DNA from: Centroberyx gerrardi
Taxonomy: Eukaryota; Chordata; Actinopteri; Beryciformes; Berycidae
Direction of reading: 5' to 3'
Assembly: GCF_048128805.1 (NCBI RefSeq)
Contig: NC_135997.1
Span: 5,644,116 to 5,708,115, forward strand
Length of the DNA stretch: 64,000 nt
Shown here: piece by piece, positions 34,271-47,847 of the stretch
Numbering within the stretch: the first letter of the stretch is position 1
Layout: every line of letters begins with the position of its first letter
Notes under the pieces: model-generated
The model's database searches: none
Seen by the model: the letters and a program-made list of their open reading frames with translations, nothing else
What the model was told of the DNA's origin: nothing
Translations under genes and position numbers: made by a program

Positions 34271-37200
34271 GAAAGTGTTGATAGAAACTTGGAAAACAAT
34301 TCAGGGGCAAGGATTACAGGACTAATGAGAAGAAAAAATGTAAAAAGATGTACAAAGGAGCCCAATGGTTTAATTTCACTGTTCCTATGAGGACATTTCT
34401 TAGAAGTTCAGCGTATCCAATGTTTCATGGAAATGGGTCAGTGGGATGAAGTCCTTGATCTTCAGGCTTCATAGATTTCACATACAATCCATTTTCTCCC
34501 CACCACAAGGCATTTCAACTTGAGTTGAAAGAACGTGTTTCCCTCTAAATAGTCTGTTCATTAAGCATGTAAACATCTCATTACGTTACTTTGCCCTCCT
34601 GCAGTTAGGTGTACAGGAAGCAAAATTTAAATAATTTGTTGTATTTCAGTATAATTATTCCAGTATATGATCAATGTTTATTTATTTTTTCACTCTAGAC
34701 TACAAAATAATGCACAATCTGTCTGATTAGTGCAGATGCAAATCTTGTGTAAGCAATTTGGAGAGAAAGCACTGGGACAAATCCAATCAGACTCTGCACC
34801 TTTGATGAAAACTCAGCCAGAATGGTTTTCGGTAATCCAGTGCAACTTTCTGGCTTCTTCAGCTGGGGGAGAGATGATCTAGTTTTATCCTCCGTGTAAA
34901 TATAGTCAGTTGTTTAGTATGGTGGCTTTAAAGATAACTGCTGTAATACGGTCTTTCTTAGTCAAAGTTACCACTGTAGAGGTATTAAAGAGAGTCTTTT
35001 GCCTTCCAGTAACGTTTGTCCTGCTAGAGCAACATGCCCATGATTTTTTGGAGAGCGGAGTCTGCATGAGCGTTTTATAGGGGTTATAAGCCAGAGTGGA
35101 TTAGAGCTATTGCTGATTTGAGTAGATTTTGTAGTGCTGTGGAACAAAATGGCCACTGGCTAACCTGCCCATAATCTTTGATCTTCCTCTGTGTGCACCT
35201 CAGTGAATATTTGACCAGTGATTAGATCATTCTCTATAAATGTCAGTCTGACATGCCCAACTATATCCTAACGTGTCCAAGATATGTCTCATAGGCCCAA
35301 TTTCCATCACATCCAAGAATCCGGTTCTGAGCGATCATGTGTAGGACTCATTCAGTGTTCTCGGTGACCAATGGAAAGAGTTGCGTATTCATCACCTCCT
35401 CTAGTTCACTGTGGGCAAACTGGATCGGAAAGGTTTAGTTTCATGATGCTTAGATAGGACATCAAAACCACAACAGAAAGTCATGGCAACACACCAGTTC
35501 TCCCTGTTGTTGGTTACCTTGAAAGTCACAGTCCACAGCGTTAAAAGTGACTGTTTATAGCTGAAGTTAAATAGATATTTCTCCTTGAGTTCTTTATGAT
35601 GTGGGAGTAATTACCTCCCGAAATTAATTCATAGCATGAATCAACCATCAACCATGTGATTGGTTATGGGACCTAATTAAAGAGAGACACGTTTCCCTTA
35701 GCACAAAGTGAAGGACAATCAGATGTCTGCTTTGAGACCTATTATACGCTGCTGAGCTTGAACCGGTGAACCCTGACAATCAAACACATGCAGCCACTCA
35801 TTGAATTACAATAATTTTGTCCAGCCTGAAAAAAATCCATCTCTATTCGAACTTAGGAATGAGTGTGCTGCAAGCAAAATTAATGTAATGTTACACAATG
35901 GACAAGTGTGCTGTGAGAAAGCCTTTGAGGACTGTGACATAAGATTTCAATGCCAATGTTCCACTTTTATTGGCCGGCAGCCTAGACGGGGCTAAATCCC
36001 ACAAAATTTTGAAAATAACACTATATATCATGGTTGTTGTCATGCAGTTTGCTCACACCACATTGATCTTAACTTTAACTAGGATGGCAATATAATTGAT
36101 GCTCAAGAAATACTGTGGAGTACGTCCTCCCTAACCTGCCAATGTGCTTTTGGTAAAAAAAAAAATATGGGAAAGAATCAAAGGAGGAGAATATGGGACA
36201 GAGAAGAAGGATGCATTCACGTAGAAGAACTTTCTGTCCCGGTCAGGTACAATATGGGCATTAATGGTGTTGGTCATTGGCAGACAGTGGCGGAGATGGG
36301 CTCATTCCTGCGGGCTGGCATCCAAGCAGACAGTCAGGATACTCACAGCGCCTCAGCCACCATTCATGTAGCAGCACGGTCCAAAGATTACCGCACTGGT
36401 TCAGCTGTCTTGCCAACTACCACACAAATTGCTTACAGCATATGGAAAGCATGTGCACACACCGAGCTAAAATAAGCGGCTGCGTGGCAATGTTTCAAAA
36501 GGCACTCAACAACTCCATTGTATGTATGAATGGAAGTTTTAAAGGCTGCAGCATACAGATGTATACATACCTATACAGCACTGACAGAAATTCCTGCACT
36601 AATTGAGGTTTTGTAGTTTCAATAGTGGATCTATGATTATGTCATTCACACTTGTTGTTACCTGGCCATGAAAAAGAGAGCCAACCATTTCCCTGGGAGA
36701 TTCTGATCTTGTGTCTCTTCTATATCACCGCCTCAAATGGTAAAGAGGTATTCAGTCAGCCAGAAGATACAGTTAGTCATTTTGCATGCCATAAGCAAGT
36801 GGGCCACCCAGAAACATTATGGAAAAAAACAAGAGAAAACATCAGCAAAATGTTTTGGCTTTGTGTGATCTGTTCAGAAAGTCTTTTGTCATTTTAAACA
36901 CACGTCATCGTATTTGGTTGTTGTAATTTAGGCAGTCGATGGCTGCTGCATGAAGACTCCATCTCCCATAAAGAAGTTACCTATCCAGAGGTGTAACAGT
37001 TGAAGTTCAGTAAGCTAGACTTGTTTCCCCTTCACACAGACTCCCACCATCTGTGTGACCTTTTCCTGAGGCTAAGTGTTCTTGTGTAATTACATGCTGC
37101 AGACCCCTGCACCATGGCAATAAAAACATAAGCTTCATTAAAAGGCAGTCATGGGTTCTTTCAGGACTTTCAACACTAACTTGACTCTTGCTTTCCTTCC

Positions 37201-38039
37201 TCTAATGCGTGTTTGACAATGTTCCCTTTGACTGTGTCCAGAGTCACTCTTTTTGCCATCCATTAATGCTTTATTTCAGCAAATATGTGAAGATTGAATC
37301 CCCAATGAAAGGGAGCAGCTGATTCAGTTCAGTAATCAGTAAGATTGACAGATTTTCATGTCTGGCATTTCCCCCAAGGAATGTCATTATCAGTCAGCAA
37401 GGCCGTTGTATTCTATAAAATACCAGATTCAGACTCTACCTCATTTCCTCAGTAACCTCAGTACTCCCTCCGTAAACTTTTTATTGAGGAGTATAGAGTA
37501 AAAAAAATACATTCCTGGTATCCGAGACTTTTTCCAATTTCCACAACAATTTACAATTTACACAGCAATTATTCCAAGCGTAGAAAGAAGGTCACCGGTT
37601 AGCTTTAAGCACTTTTTCCTTGAGATATTGTTTCTTTGGCCTTAAAGTTGTCAAAGAACCAGAACTGGAATTCAGGTTCGGTTCTAGGTTAAAAGCAACT
37701 GTACTATTTCAATCGTTTTTCAAATTCCAAAATAATTTTTAATTACCATACACAAAGTATTCTTACTGACAAGTTGTTTTAAGATGATTTGACCAAGATT
37801 ATGAACTATATCTTGCCCCCCTTGTTCCTATTCAACTACTATTAAAAAGAGCAACAAGACAAGTTTTTCTGATATTAGTATGGAAATTACCTGAGAACCA
37901 ACCAATTTGTTCCAGCTTTATCTAGAATTGCCTGGATTGCCCCTGCCCTTTTGTCCTAGGTGCTTTTTAGGACCTAGGACAAAAGAATAGAATTAGATAG
38001 AACAGGTAGAATTTCTAAAGGGGCCTTGCTAACATTGCT
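33846..38039. other. intergenic, no gene seen
   Basis: Contains a GA microsatellite and unremarkable AT-rich sequence. Open frames of up to about 110 codons at 34.0, 36.2 and 36.3 kb lack family motifs and overlap in several frames. I take them as chance. Confidence 0.4.
34219..34267. repeat. (GA)n microsatellite
   Basis: About 24 GA units. The Ser/Leu-repeat frame that runs through it on the minus strand is an artefact of the repeat. Confidence 0.95.
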
Positions 38040-38620
38040 CACATGAGGAACTATGAGCTAAACGGGTATATAACCAGTCACAATCACAACCTCATCATGG
38101 TGGAGGGGTTTGTGTGCCTCAGTGACCCTGGGAGCGATGTTGAAGCAATTCATCTAAAAGAACTGCGAGAACCTCGCTTATAGGACAAAGCTACCAGGGC
38201 AGATTCCTGCAGCCAGGCCTGGCAGTTTTGCTCTCAGGTGAGCAGCTGGTGGCCAGGTGACCTGTAACATGGCCAGGCACAGCCAGAAACAATGTGGGGT
38301 GCTGCCTTGTACGCTCACCACCCACAATGTGAAGGTTAGGGGTATCCCAGAGGAGGCCGGGGATGTGGAGTCGGAATGGATCCTGTTCAAAATCTCATGT
38401 AGTGGAAATGTCATGGAAGCCGCTGCCAGGAGCTGTGGCCAAAAGCTGGTGGGCGCCTGTAATGGTGGCAATCCCAAGATCCTGCTGATGGACACCGGCG
38501 GTGAGGGGGCTATCAGGCTGAAGAGGGAGGCCCTCTGGGCCTGGCTGGCTAGGAAAAAGGACCCAGTAAGCACTGCGACCATGACCCAGATAAGTGGCAA
38601 AACAATGGATGGATGAATGA
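38040..38620 (+). pseudogene. LINE ORF2 linker remnant
   Basis: Translates in part as AGDVESEWILFKISCSGNVM, then EAAARSCGQKLVGACNGGNP, then GAIRLKREALWAWLARKKDP. This is the shape of the endonuclease-to-reverse-transcriptase linker of a fish LINE family (EW-LF, AA-RSCG-K, GGNP, A--LK-E---AWLA). The left flank CATCATGGTGGAGGGGTTTG and the ATGGATGGATGAATGA end are also repeat-associated. No catalytic domain is present, and the clade is not determined. Confidence 0.55.
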
Positions 38621-41600
38621 AGGTCATTTACTGTATACCTCAGTATTTGCCCTATTTGCAGACTATTCAACCCAGGCGGCTCCTGTGTCAAGGTTCTCCT
38701 CACCAAACACACTAATAAAACTGAAAACACAACAATACTATTGCCATAACGTTAAATCAGTAGTCCCAAGTCAAAGCATTGCAATCTACATCAATGAAAC
38801 GAGACAATGAATGAGACTGCATGCATTGAGCACGAGTCGTGACTTTGTAGGTTAATAGCCAATAATGTCTGTGCTTAAAAGTCGCGCACACAGCAAACTC
38901 ATTTGCACTTTAGGGAATGTGTGTATGCCTGAAGTCATGTTGGCATAGAGAGGAGAACATGCCTCATCTCGCTCCAAGGGCTTACACTGGTCAGCAGTGC
39001 GCACTGAAGGGCACATGGTTGTTTTCATCCTCTCGACAAAGTCATAAGACTCTTGCCTCCTTGTGTGCAGAAAAAAAGTCTAGCTGCTTCGGCTGAAAAA
39101 ACTGTGAAAGTTGTGAGAGATGCCGTACTGCATTGAGAAATAACTACAGTATTATGGCTGGCCTGTAAACACAGTTTTCAGCATCAGCCTACATCTATTT
39201 GACTCTTCCAAGTTTCACACCGTTAACTGCATGATTACTTCTGACCTTAACATAGGCCATATTTTTTAAATGTGGCCTATGCTCAGCATGCCAAACTCTC
39301 ACTAAAGCGATTCTCAAAATGTTTTCTTCACTTTCAGCAGCCTATGGTGCAGTTTGACTTGAAAGTTTTACAGGACTGTGGACCTTACATTGACTCCTAT
39401 TGATAGTACAGCGCAACATGAATGTGGAAATTTGAATACCGACATATTTAAACCAAAAGATATAATTAGGAAAGTATATGATTTTCAAAAATTTCAGGGG
39501 AAAATGCCCTTTTAGAGATTTCCGCCCCTATCAGAGTCTGTGCATGCCACTGGTGGGAAATAATGAGACGAGGCGCTTTTCTGTGGACAGTTCTGACACA
39601 GCCCTAGATACGGTCTATGAGTCCTTCCTATTCATGTCCAAACAACTATGGTTCATATCAATTCACCCAACACACTGTCAGACTGATTCATTGTGGTTAA
39701 GTGAATCATTTCTGAGCTAAACCAATTCTTCTTCTGTTCTTCCTCCTAATAAAAGTGTGTGTTGTTCATTCTGTGACTCAGCTCTTAGTTTTCACTTGAT
39801 TCATTCTGAAAAATGCCCATCTGACTGATTTTTCGGATATATCTCATTGTTGCAAATTTGGTTGCCTATTGTGTCTGACAGGATTTATTCATATATTCAT
39901 TCATGTTCACACAATATTCCAGACTGGTGAGTGGAAGAATTAAATTCTGTGTAACTTAGCTTTCATCTATTCTGAATCACTGTTCTATTTCTCTTACTAG
40001 TCATCTTCCGGTTCATGGCTGACAGCTTCATTTATTTTTCTGAATAAAGTGGATATGTATCAGCACACTGTATCCCAAACCTATTGAAACCAATTATTGT
40101 CCAGCTTTGGCCGGCGTTTTAATCATGACACAACGATTTTTCAGAGTGAAAACATGTTTTTCTTTCTTTTTGTCTTGCTAGATGATTTTCACCACTACTT
40201 CACTCGATTAAGAGTGGAAAAATGTCTGGTCAGGCTTCTAATTAGTCATTAAATTGGTCAATGTCATCTCCCATTCAAATCCTCACTGTTCTTTAAGAAA
40301 ATTAGAGCTACTGGAATATGTTTTTTGTCCTATTGCGTGGACATAGTGTGCAGGTTTTCCAAGGTTTACTGTAGCTTGGCAAATCCCAAGATGACTCTTT
40401 AAATGTCTTCCACTAGGTGCTCACCATGCATAGGGGAAAAAGAGGGGGAGAGAGGGGGGATGGATTCCTCTGTCTTGCACAATACCATGGAACATTTATG
40501 ATGAGTTGCACACACATTCTGTCAGCGCCCACGACAAACACAGAAACACGCTAACACAAAAATGAAAACACATAAAAACAGAGAATGACAGCTATCGTCT
40601 GTTATTCTGGGATAAACATTATAAAGTATTTTTCTGGATGGTTGAGAGGACCTTTCAAAAAACTGCCATAACATTTGAACTAACCTCATTCCTCTTGATC
40701 ATATATATCAGCGCCAAGGGAACACATTGATTTCTTCTGCTGGAGTTGAGCATTAGGCGTTCTGCACTAGAAATAAGAAACTGTTCTGGTGTTGAATCTG
40801 CACCAAAGAACTGATGAACAAGGAAAAGAAAAATTCTTACTATGAATGGAAAGTATACTCATGCAAAAGAGATGTTAAGCCTCTTCTGGGCTTCTGTCAC
40901 AGCACTTGAGTCAAAATGGATGCAATAATTATCAAGTTTCTGTTCCTCCCCTTATTAGATGACCTCTCCCATCCTCTCCAGTTCTCAAAGTATCCTCACA
41001 TGCATTTTGATCCTCCAAGCCAGACCAGAATGCGACAATATGGCAGGCGATAATGAAGTGGAAGCGGAACCTCAAATAGTTTTTCATTTTCACATTTTTC
41101 TTTCGTTTTTGTGGCTTCAGAATGTTCTATTACTGTTGTTTTGCACAGCTTCGTAATGCTGTAGTTTTAGTTGAGGATGATCCTGGACTTCCTCAAATCC
41201 CTTCTGGTCAAGGATTCCTCTGTGAAAACCCGGTAGACAACACCCAAATGTGAGAGGAGACCTCTTGATGTTTGCCGCTCTTGCCTCTAATCTTGTATAT
41301 GGAAAAAAGGAAAGGGAAATTACACACTTGATAAGCAAGCATGTGCAGCTCTGAGGGACAAGAGGCTGACACTGCAGAGGAAGCTGCATCAGGCAAAGAG
41401 GTGATTTGGAGGAGGCACAGATTGCAGCATGTTTCCTTGAAGAGACTGAGGGAATGATGCAGCTCCAGCATTTTCCATAAACATCTCAAGCTGTACCGTG
41501 GAGAACATTAATGTACCATATATAGGAGCACTCATGTCACTTTATTTTGAGAGTGTAGGCGTAGCCAAACAGAAGGCTTCTCAGCAGCTCCATAAATAAC

Positions 41601-41754
41601 CTCATCTCCAACATTTATGACGTTGGTTTATGTATCCCCTGTTTTGTTTACTGAAGTAAGTGATAAATGACTAGAAAGTAGTAGTCAAAACGCCTGTGTA
41701 CAGCCGCTTATAATCAGGTGCTGGTTGGTCACAGGAATACAAGATAGTCCGTAT
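38621..41754. other. intergenic, no gene seen
   Basis: I see no recognisable exon, RNA gene or transposon coding remnant here. Confidence 0.4.
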
Positions 41755-41930
41755 AAAGGAATTATCCAACCGCACACTGTTAAACTTTGTTGCCAGTTTA
41801 CTCACATCTTTGCTTTTCTTATAGCATTTGCAAAAATAGGCTTAAGGAGCAGCCTATTTTTGCAAATGAGATATAAGAAAAATAAAAATGGGAGCAAATT
41901 GGCAACAGTGTGCGGTTGGATAATTCCTTT
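41755..41930. mobile_element. fold-back MITE
   Basis: The outer arms AAAGGAATTATCCAACCGCA and its inverse ending CCTTT enclose inner arms in which CATTTGCAAAAATAGGCT pairs with AGCCTATTTTTGCAAATG around the centre AAGGAGC. Almost the whole 176 bp can fold into one hairpin. The terminus resembles AAAGGAAT-type fish elements. It is non-coding. Confidence 0.8.
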
Positions 41931-42173
41931 AAGTGATAAATTACTATAATAAGCAAAATCTTGGCATATATGCATATTTATATGGCTCATATACGCAACA
42001 GACCAGCGTAGTCGGACAAAAAGAGAAGCCATGCGTATCTTAGTCCAGACAAACCCAGAGCAAACGTGGTGAGACATCTGCCAACTCTGATGACCCTGAA
42101 AATCCCTCACAAGTTACCCATCCATAGCTAACATACAATCAGGCTCACTTTCAGACAAACACACCATCTAACC

Positions 42174-42497
42174 CAGTGGTTCTCAACCTGGGGATCGGGA
42201 CCTCCCAGGGGGTCACAGGATAATTTTGTGGGGTTGCGATATGATTTATGGGATAGGAAAAAACATCTTGCTACTGTGCACATTTATTACTATGTCTGTT
42301 GTTTTGCTTTTTTCTTGTGTAATACTGAATAGTTTTCAGCCTCTAGGCCTCCTCTGATAATAAATCAAATGAAACAACCAGAAAAAGGAAAAACAATCTT
42401 TGGTTGAACCACTCTGCATGTGCAGCCTGTGACGGGGTCGCAAGTAGGCATTGCTTCATTTTAAGGGGTCACAAGCCAAAAAGGTTGAGAACCACTG
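42174..42497. mobile_element. hAT MITE (CAGTGGTTCTCAACC family)
   Basis: Starts CAGTGGTTCTCAACCTGGGG and ends AAAAGGTTGAGAACCACTG, which are inverted termini. The flanking octamers ATCTAACC and ATCTGCGG agree in only half of their positions, so the duplication has decayed. It is 324 bp and non-coding. Confidence 0.8.
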
Positions 42498-45400
42498 ATC
42501 TGCGGGATCCTCATCTCCTTAGTCTCTCTGCCATCTCCCTGCCACAGCTGCATGGCACTTCCCATACTGATTCATGTCAATTCACATATCAGTCTTTCAT
42601 TTGAATGAGGAAGGCAACACCACAGAACAACACACCTCTAATTTAGTAGGAACATTTGGAAATATCAACTCTGCTTGAACATGTTTGTTAGGTCAAGATT
42701 GCTTCATGAATCGTAGCGCAGTGATTCCTCGTCACATCAGCAAATTAGCCAGACAGCTAGTGAACTCTGCATATTTCCAAAGGCTGAGGTAACTAAGGCT
42801 GCAATAACAAATGCCTCTGTCAAAAATATAATGGACGACATCATTTTCAACCACATTTTATACAAGTCCACACTTGAGCCATAATTGTACCACAATACAT
42901 TGCTGAGGAGATTTTTCAAAAGAAGCAAGAACAAGCTGCCGCGAGTCGAGCTGCGGTCCCAGGGGAAGGAGGGCTGGAGACGCTGAAGGAGAATCTCAGA
43001 GATGCAAGAGGGAAGGAGAAACCTACAAAAATACATCTCTGTTCTCGCTAATCAGCACATTAGCCCACTCTCTGTGGCCAAAGCATCATCACTAATGTGT
43101 AAATGGGTAGGAGGAGGATTACACTTAACGCCTGCTAGCATTAAGCTACATTATAGCCTACTGACTGGTGGCCAATGAGGGTATTAACTTCTCTGAGGGT
43201 TAATACACTTTTTTTTATTATTAGCATGGCACACTGGCAGCATGTCATCTAATTAAATAAAAGTTGTTTAATAATTAACTGTGGGCCAAGCAGAAATTAT
43301 AAACAGCTAGGAGACAAATGAATTGTGAGATGGGAAAATAATTGGAAAACACATTGGTGAATAAAATACCAATAATAATATGGTTTTTTTTTTATGGTTT
43401 TGCAAATCAATTCATAAACTCAGTAACTTTTTCCTTGACAGAACAATGAAATAGAATTATGAATTTACTCATTTAATCACCATTTCAATTATTGTTTCAT
43501 GAATGTTTTTATTAAAGGGGGAATAAGTACGATTTTTACTGTCCCATGCACAAAATGACCATAACATACTGTATCTGCTGGAAGTTTTAGTGGGTTATTC
43601 ATTAAAACCAGTGACTCAGCGATTACTTCGACAGGTGCTGAGACACCTGGCTGTCAACCTCCCATGTTACACCACTCAAACAGCGCCACCAGGTGGCCAC
43701 TAAAGCTTACAGCCAGTGTCAGTTCAGGCATGCACAGTTCAACACTGCCTTCCCTTAATGGCTTTCACAAAAGCAGACACTTGCTAGCACTGCTGCCAAG
43801 CACAAAACTGCAATCAACAATTTGGGAGACTTACTAGTTGACTGTTTTCATCACAACTGCATCATAAAATTGCGTTGTGCAGAATTAGCTGGCTGAATGT
43901 GTATGTTTATTTTTCCAAATTTCTCCTGCTATGAATGAAGTAGTGTATTATTTATGCTTCCCAAGTTAAAATACCACAAAGTCCCCGAAGTCATTATGTA
44001 CTGTAGTGATTGAGACGAGTACAGAATGACGAAGCCCCTCACTGCATATGCAAAGCATTATCATATTATGATTACGGCTCTCCTGATGTTATGCTGTGGG
44101 TTAGAGATGGAAAGCGGTCACGTCCCAGGTCTCATCAGCGAGGCTGAGAGCAAAAAGTACTTTGTCTTTCTCTATCATTGTTAATGGTACAGTTTCCATT
44201 CCCTTTCATGATTATGATATTTTGCCCTTTCTATTTTGCGTGGTCCTGCCAGTATAATTGCTTTAAATCTGTACATGGCATTGTCTTTCTTTTTCCCTTG
44301 ACAATCAAAACTGTCTCCTTGTGTTCCTGTATTATGAGTCATATTTCCCATAAGAATCCCAAAGCATACATTCTTAGACCAGTTCCCCTACACAATAACA
44401 AGAATCATACGATAAAATGAGTTGATTATACTACCAATGCAGTCTATTACAGTTACGACATCCATTCAGCTACCAGGGATTTATCTGAAAGCTGGGATCT
44501 GTCAAATTAACTTCAAAAGTCCCTCCATGCCAAGTGTCTCAGTAAAGGTCCCTTCAGTCACTGTTGTATCTTTTATAGTAGTAATTGTGTAGTTAAATTG
44601 TTGAGGTCACTGCTGGACAGAGTACAAGAAGCATTATGTCACTGATCCCTCGGAGGAAGAGTGACGCAGGACTCTTCTGACCGCTGCCAAGCTTCTAAAA
44701 CTCTCCAATAAAGAGGTTTGTGGGGTTTCTGCTCACACATGCCTGCTATCTCCACCATGGCTCTGTTAATTAAGTAGATTGGGCTTTGAGAAACACAGTT
44801 GTCTTATTAAATTTATAGTGCAGCATGCTGAGCACTATCAACAAACTTCCAATTTCCATTCAGTTCCCCCAATTAATTTCACTGTGATAAATTTGCTCTA
44901 TTATACTCTATATACAGAATTTCGTAAGGAAACAACACTGTTTCGCCCACAGAAGAAAATGCTGCTTTACTGAAGCATGGACTGGGATTTAATGAAAATG
45001 CAAATGTAATTAATTATTATGTTATAATCATAGGTTTTTAACTGGAGATAAGGTGTAAATGATGTGGTATAGTTACTAATTGGCTTTTAATGGGTTTTGC
45101 CTTTTTATTCAACATATGTGAATAAGTAGTCATAAGTTAAAAAAAAAAAAAAAGAGTCAGATAGTCCCAAAAAGGCTTGAGAAGGAAGGTAAACATGGTT
45201 ATAAAATACAGCTTTATTTGCTATAAGCTGCAAAATCATTGCTAGTCAAACCCATGTCAAACCAGTCTCTGCCTTATTTTTGAAATACATGTACAGTACC
45301 TCCAGTATTATATTCTGAAGAGTATGAGGTGACTGCAGCTAACTGAAACAGTTTTAGTAGGATGATGATGCAGATTCATGCTCTACTGATAGGTTTGCAT

Positions 45401-46050
45401 CAGTATATTATGATATTATCATGAAGAATGTATACATATGCTTTACATATCTAAGTATGCAAATGAAGGGCTATACGGCAGGCTGTTGATGTTGATGTTA
45501 ACTATGTTCCTGTTTAAAGAATTCGTCCTGTGCATGTTTAAAGACATAAACGTGCGTTTATGTGTCCAGACTGAGGTCATATCTCATAAAGGGCATGCAA
45601 ATAAAATCCTGTGCTTTATATGCACTTTAATTTCAAGTGGAATAATTTTTGGCAACTTAGAATTTACCATCTAATATTATGGTGCTTGGAAGGGAAGTGC
45701 CAGTAACTGAAACTTATATTTCCTCAGAAAATATTGGAATCTGAAAACAGCAGCGTTTTACTGGTTTCTACAGAAATAATGACGAAACATCTACTGTCCT
45801 GTGAATCCAGATTCAGTTCTTTTCTGGCATTGGAACAAGTTCATATGAGGTTCAGTGCGGTGAGTTATTCCCTACTTCTCTGAGATCAATCAACCCACAC
45901 ATGTGCATGGACAAAGTGCCAATACAGTTCTTTACTGTCTATTTCTCTGTACTGCCTTTATTCCACATGGTGAGTCTAAGGATATGACTAACTAGGCTGA
46001 ATAGCAACAGCTGGGACTATGGCCAATGGCCATGCTAAGGGACAAGACCG
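42498..46050. other. intergenic, no gene seen
   Basis: Mostly AT-rich with no recognised repeats. A 31-codon plus-strand stretch near 42770-42870 (VTKAAITNASVKNIMDDIIF) looks protein-like, but it is bounded by stops and lacks splice partners. Confidence 0.35.
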
Positions 46051-46278
46051 TTACAGGAAAAATAACTGAGAAGCTCTCAGACTAAAGCTTTTATTCATAG
46101 CACAGAATTTATCTTGTTTTAAAACATCTAAAATATCTTTAAAATATCTGTGAATAGTAATATAAAAGACCTTTTCATCTTCTAATTCATTAAAGCGCCT
46201 AGGAGGCAGCACTTGGAAGATAGTTTTGGACAGAGCCTCAAACTTCTCATTTGATCCACACTTCAAGCAGGACATCAC
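46051..46278 (-). CDS. unrecognised 75-codon ORF
   Basis: The frame begins MMSCLKCGSNEKFEALSKTI and continues QVLPPRRFNELEDEKVFYIT, then HRYFKDILDVLKQDKF, ending RASQLFFL before TAA. The composition is charged and protein-like, with a CLKC pair near the start and no simple-repeat bias, unlike most chance frames nearby. I recognise no family and see no convincing acceptor, donor or poly(A) signal around it. It could be a fragment of a domesticated or dead transposon protein, or chance. Confidence 0.2.
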   Translation of the reverse strand: MMSCLKCGSNEKFEALSKTIFQVLPPRRFNELEDEKVFYITIHRYFKDILDVLKQDKFCAMNKSFSLRASQLFFL

Positions 46279-47203
46279 AAGTCAAGATGGTCTAAAATCT
46301 ATTTTAGATCAAATATATTTCATCTGAGTTTGAAAATGTTCTAAGTGGCATCATATTATGAGCATGACTGATGCTTTTCTCCAAAAAATTTTCATATACC
46401 AAATGGGAGTTGAAAATGAGAGTTCAAATTCCTGAAACTTGGCTTGACAATTTGACATGTCAAAATCCAATAGCATTTCAGAAAAAAATCCATATCAACA
46501 TATGCAAAAACAAAGTCATTTCATTAACAGATCAAACATGCACAACTTAAGCATGTAATGTGTTTAATTTATAGGTAAAAATGTCTTTAAATTGGATGAT
46601 GCTGAAATAAGATAGCCGCACTGCATCCGAGCATAAAAAGAAATGTCTTTGCAGCTGTAAGAGACGTACAAAGAAGCAGTAATGACAAAAATAGCCACTT
46701 CATTAGGCAAAAATCCCACAGAATTAGTGAACACAAATCCCTCGTATTAGAACCAAGTTGTAAAAATGAATGATCACCACAATAAAATGACAGAACAAGA
46801 AGGCTTTGATTTAAGCCCTGCTAGTCTTTCTTGGGGAACAGTCAGTGGTTGTGTGAAAAAGGCAGGCCCACTATCTTCAACATACAGTAGAAGTTAATCT
46901 TGCAGTGCTACATATTCCATGTGTGGAAGGAGCTGATAGGCATTATAGAGGAGGAGATCAAAAGTATGGATCTGCATTTACACTTATAGGATAAACAAAG
47001 TTCACATGAAGTTGATATAATACCATAGTATAAATGAGTAGATATTTTTTCCAAATACAAATTAATCAACCTGCATTCTGAAATGTCTCCTGACATAAGT
47101 GGAACATTGAGTAAGCAGACAACCTGGGGCCATAATGTAAGGCTGAAACTATAACTGCATTACAGCAATTGCAGTAGGGGGCATGCTGTGAGGCTGGGCA
47201 CAA

Positions 47204-47278
47204 TACATAAGATAAGATAAGATAAGATAAGATAACATAACATAACATAACATAACATAACATAACATAACATAACAT
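47204..47278. repeat. (ATAAG)n / (ATAAC)n pentanucleotide tail
   Basis: About five ATAAG units followed by about ten ATAAC units. It forms the 3' tail of the minus-strand L2-type LINE. The sharp switch from one unit to the other suggests that a point variant was amplified by slippage. Confidence 0.9.
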
Positions 47279-47673
47279 CCTCCCCTCTGCTGCTGCCTCC
47301 AGTGTGTCCAGGTTCAGCCCAGGATGCTGCCACACCAGCACACCACTGTTTAAAATATATTGAGTAGCCTGTTGCATCCATTGAAATACCTGAACCTTCT
47401 GAAGAAGAACAGTCTGTGCTGCCCTCTCTTACACACCGCATCTGTGTTGTCGGACCAGTCCAGTTTGTTGTTGATATGAACCCCAAAGTATTTGCAGGAC
47501 TGTACCACCTCCACCTCCACCTCCACCTCCACCTCCACCTCCGACAGGGGGCCCCTGTGCTGCTCTGCAGTGTGTCTTGCTTTGGAGAGGGAGGGAGTTT
47601 GTCCGTTATCCAGGTAACTATTGTGTTGTCTACCTGCATCACTCTGAGTTTCTCCCCAAGCAGGAGGGGCTGG

Positions 47674-47847
47674 GGTACCTGGTGGCTCAACCGATAGAGA
47701 GCGCAAGTCCTAATTGCAGTGTCACGAGTTTGAATCTGGCCTTTGTCCTTTGCTGCATGTCATCCCCTCTCTCTGCCCTGTCTTTCCTGTCTCTCTCTAC
47801 TGTGACTACTGTATCCAGTTAAGCAGAAATGTCAAAAAGAAAGAAAG
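47674..47847 (+). mobile_element. tRNA-derived SINE inserted in the L2 fossil
   Basis: The head GGTGGCTCAACCGATAGAGA looks like a tRNA D-arm/A-box region, and CACGAGTTTGAATCTGGCC resembles a B-box (GTTCGAATC-type). It continues with TTTGCTGCATGTCATCCCCT and CTCTC-rich sequence, as in common percomorph SINEs, and ends in an AAAGAAAG tail. It is flanked by imperfect direct repeats, CAGGAGGGGCTGG (47661-47673) and CAACAGGGGCAGG (47848-47860). It splits the LINE reverse-transcriptase frame, so it is the younger insertion. Confidence 0.75.

Noticed and set aside
34036..34365. 109-codon minus-strand frame with a hydrophobic N-terminus
   Set aside because: The middle is a (GA)n repeat translated as Ser-Leu, and the flanks have no family resemblance or splice sites.
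42770..42870. Protein-like plus-strand stretch VTKAAITNASVKNIMDDIIF
   Set aside because: It is only about 31 codons, bounded by stops, without start or splice sites, and matches nothing I know.
47201..47280. Tandem repeat considered as a CRISPR-like or satellite array
   Set aside because: The unit is 5 bp without spacers. It is the simple-sequence tail of a LINE in a eukaryotic genome.
47674..47760. Possible functional tRNA gene
   Set aside because: The A-box and B-box-like motifs are present, but no acceptor stem closes and the sequence continues into a SINE body with flanking target duplications.
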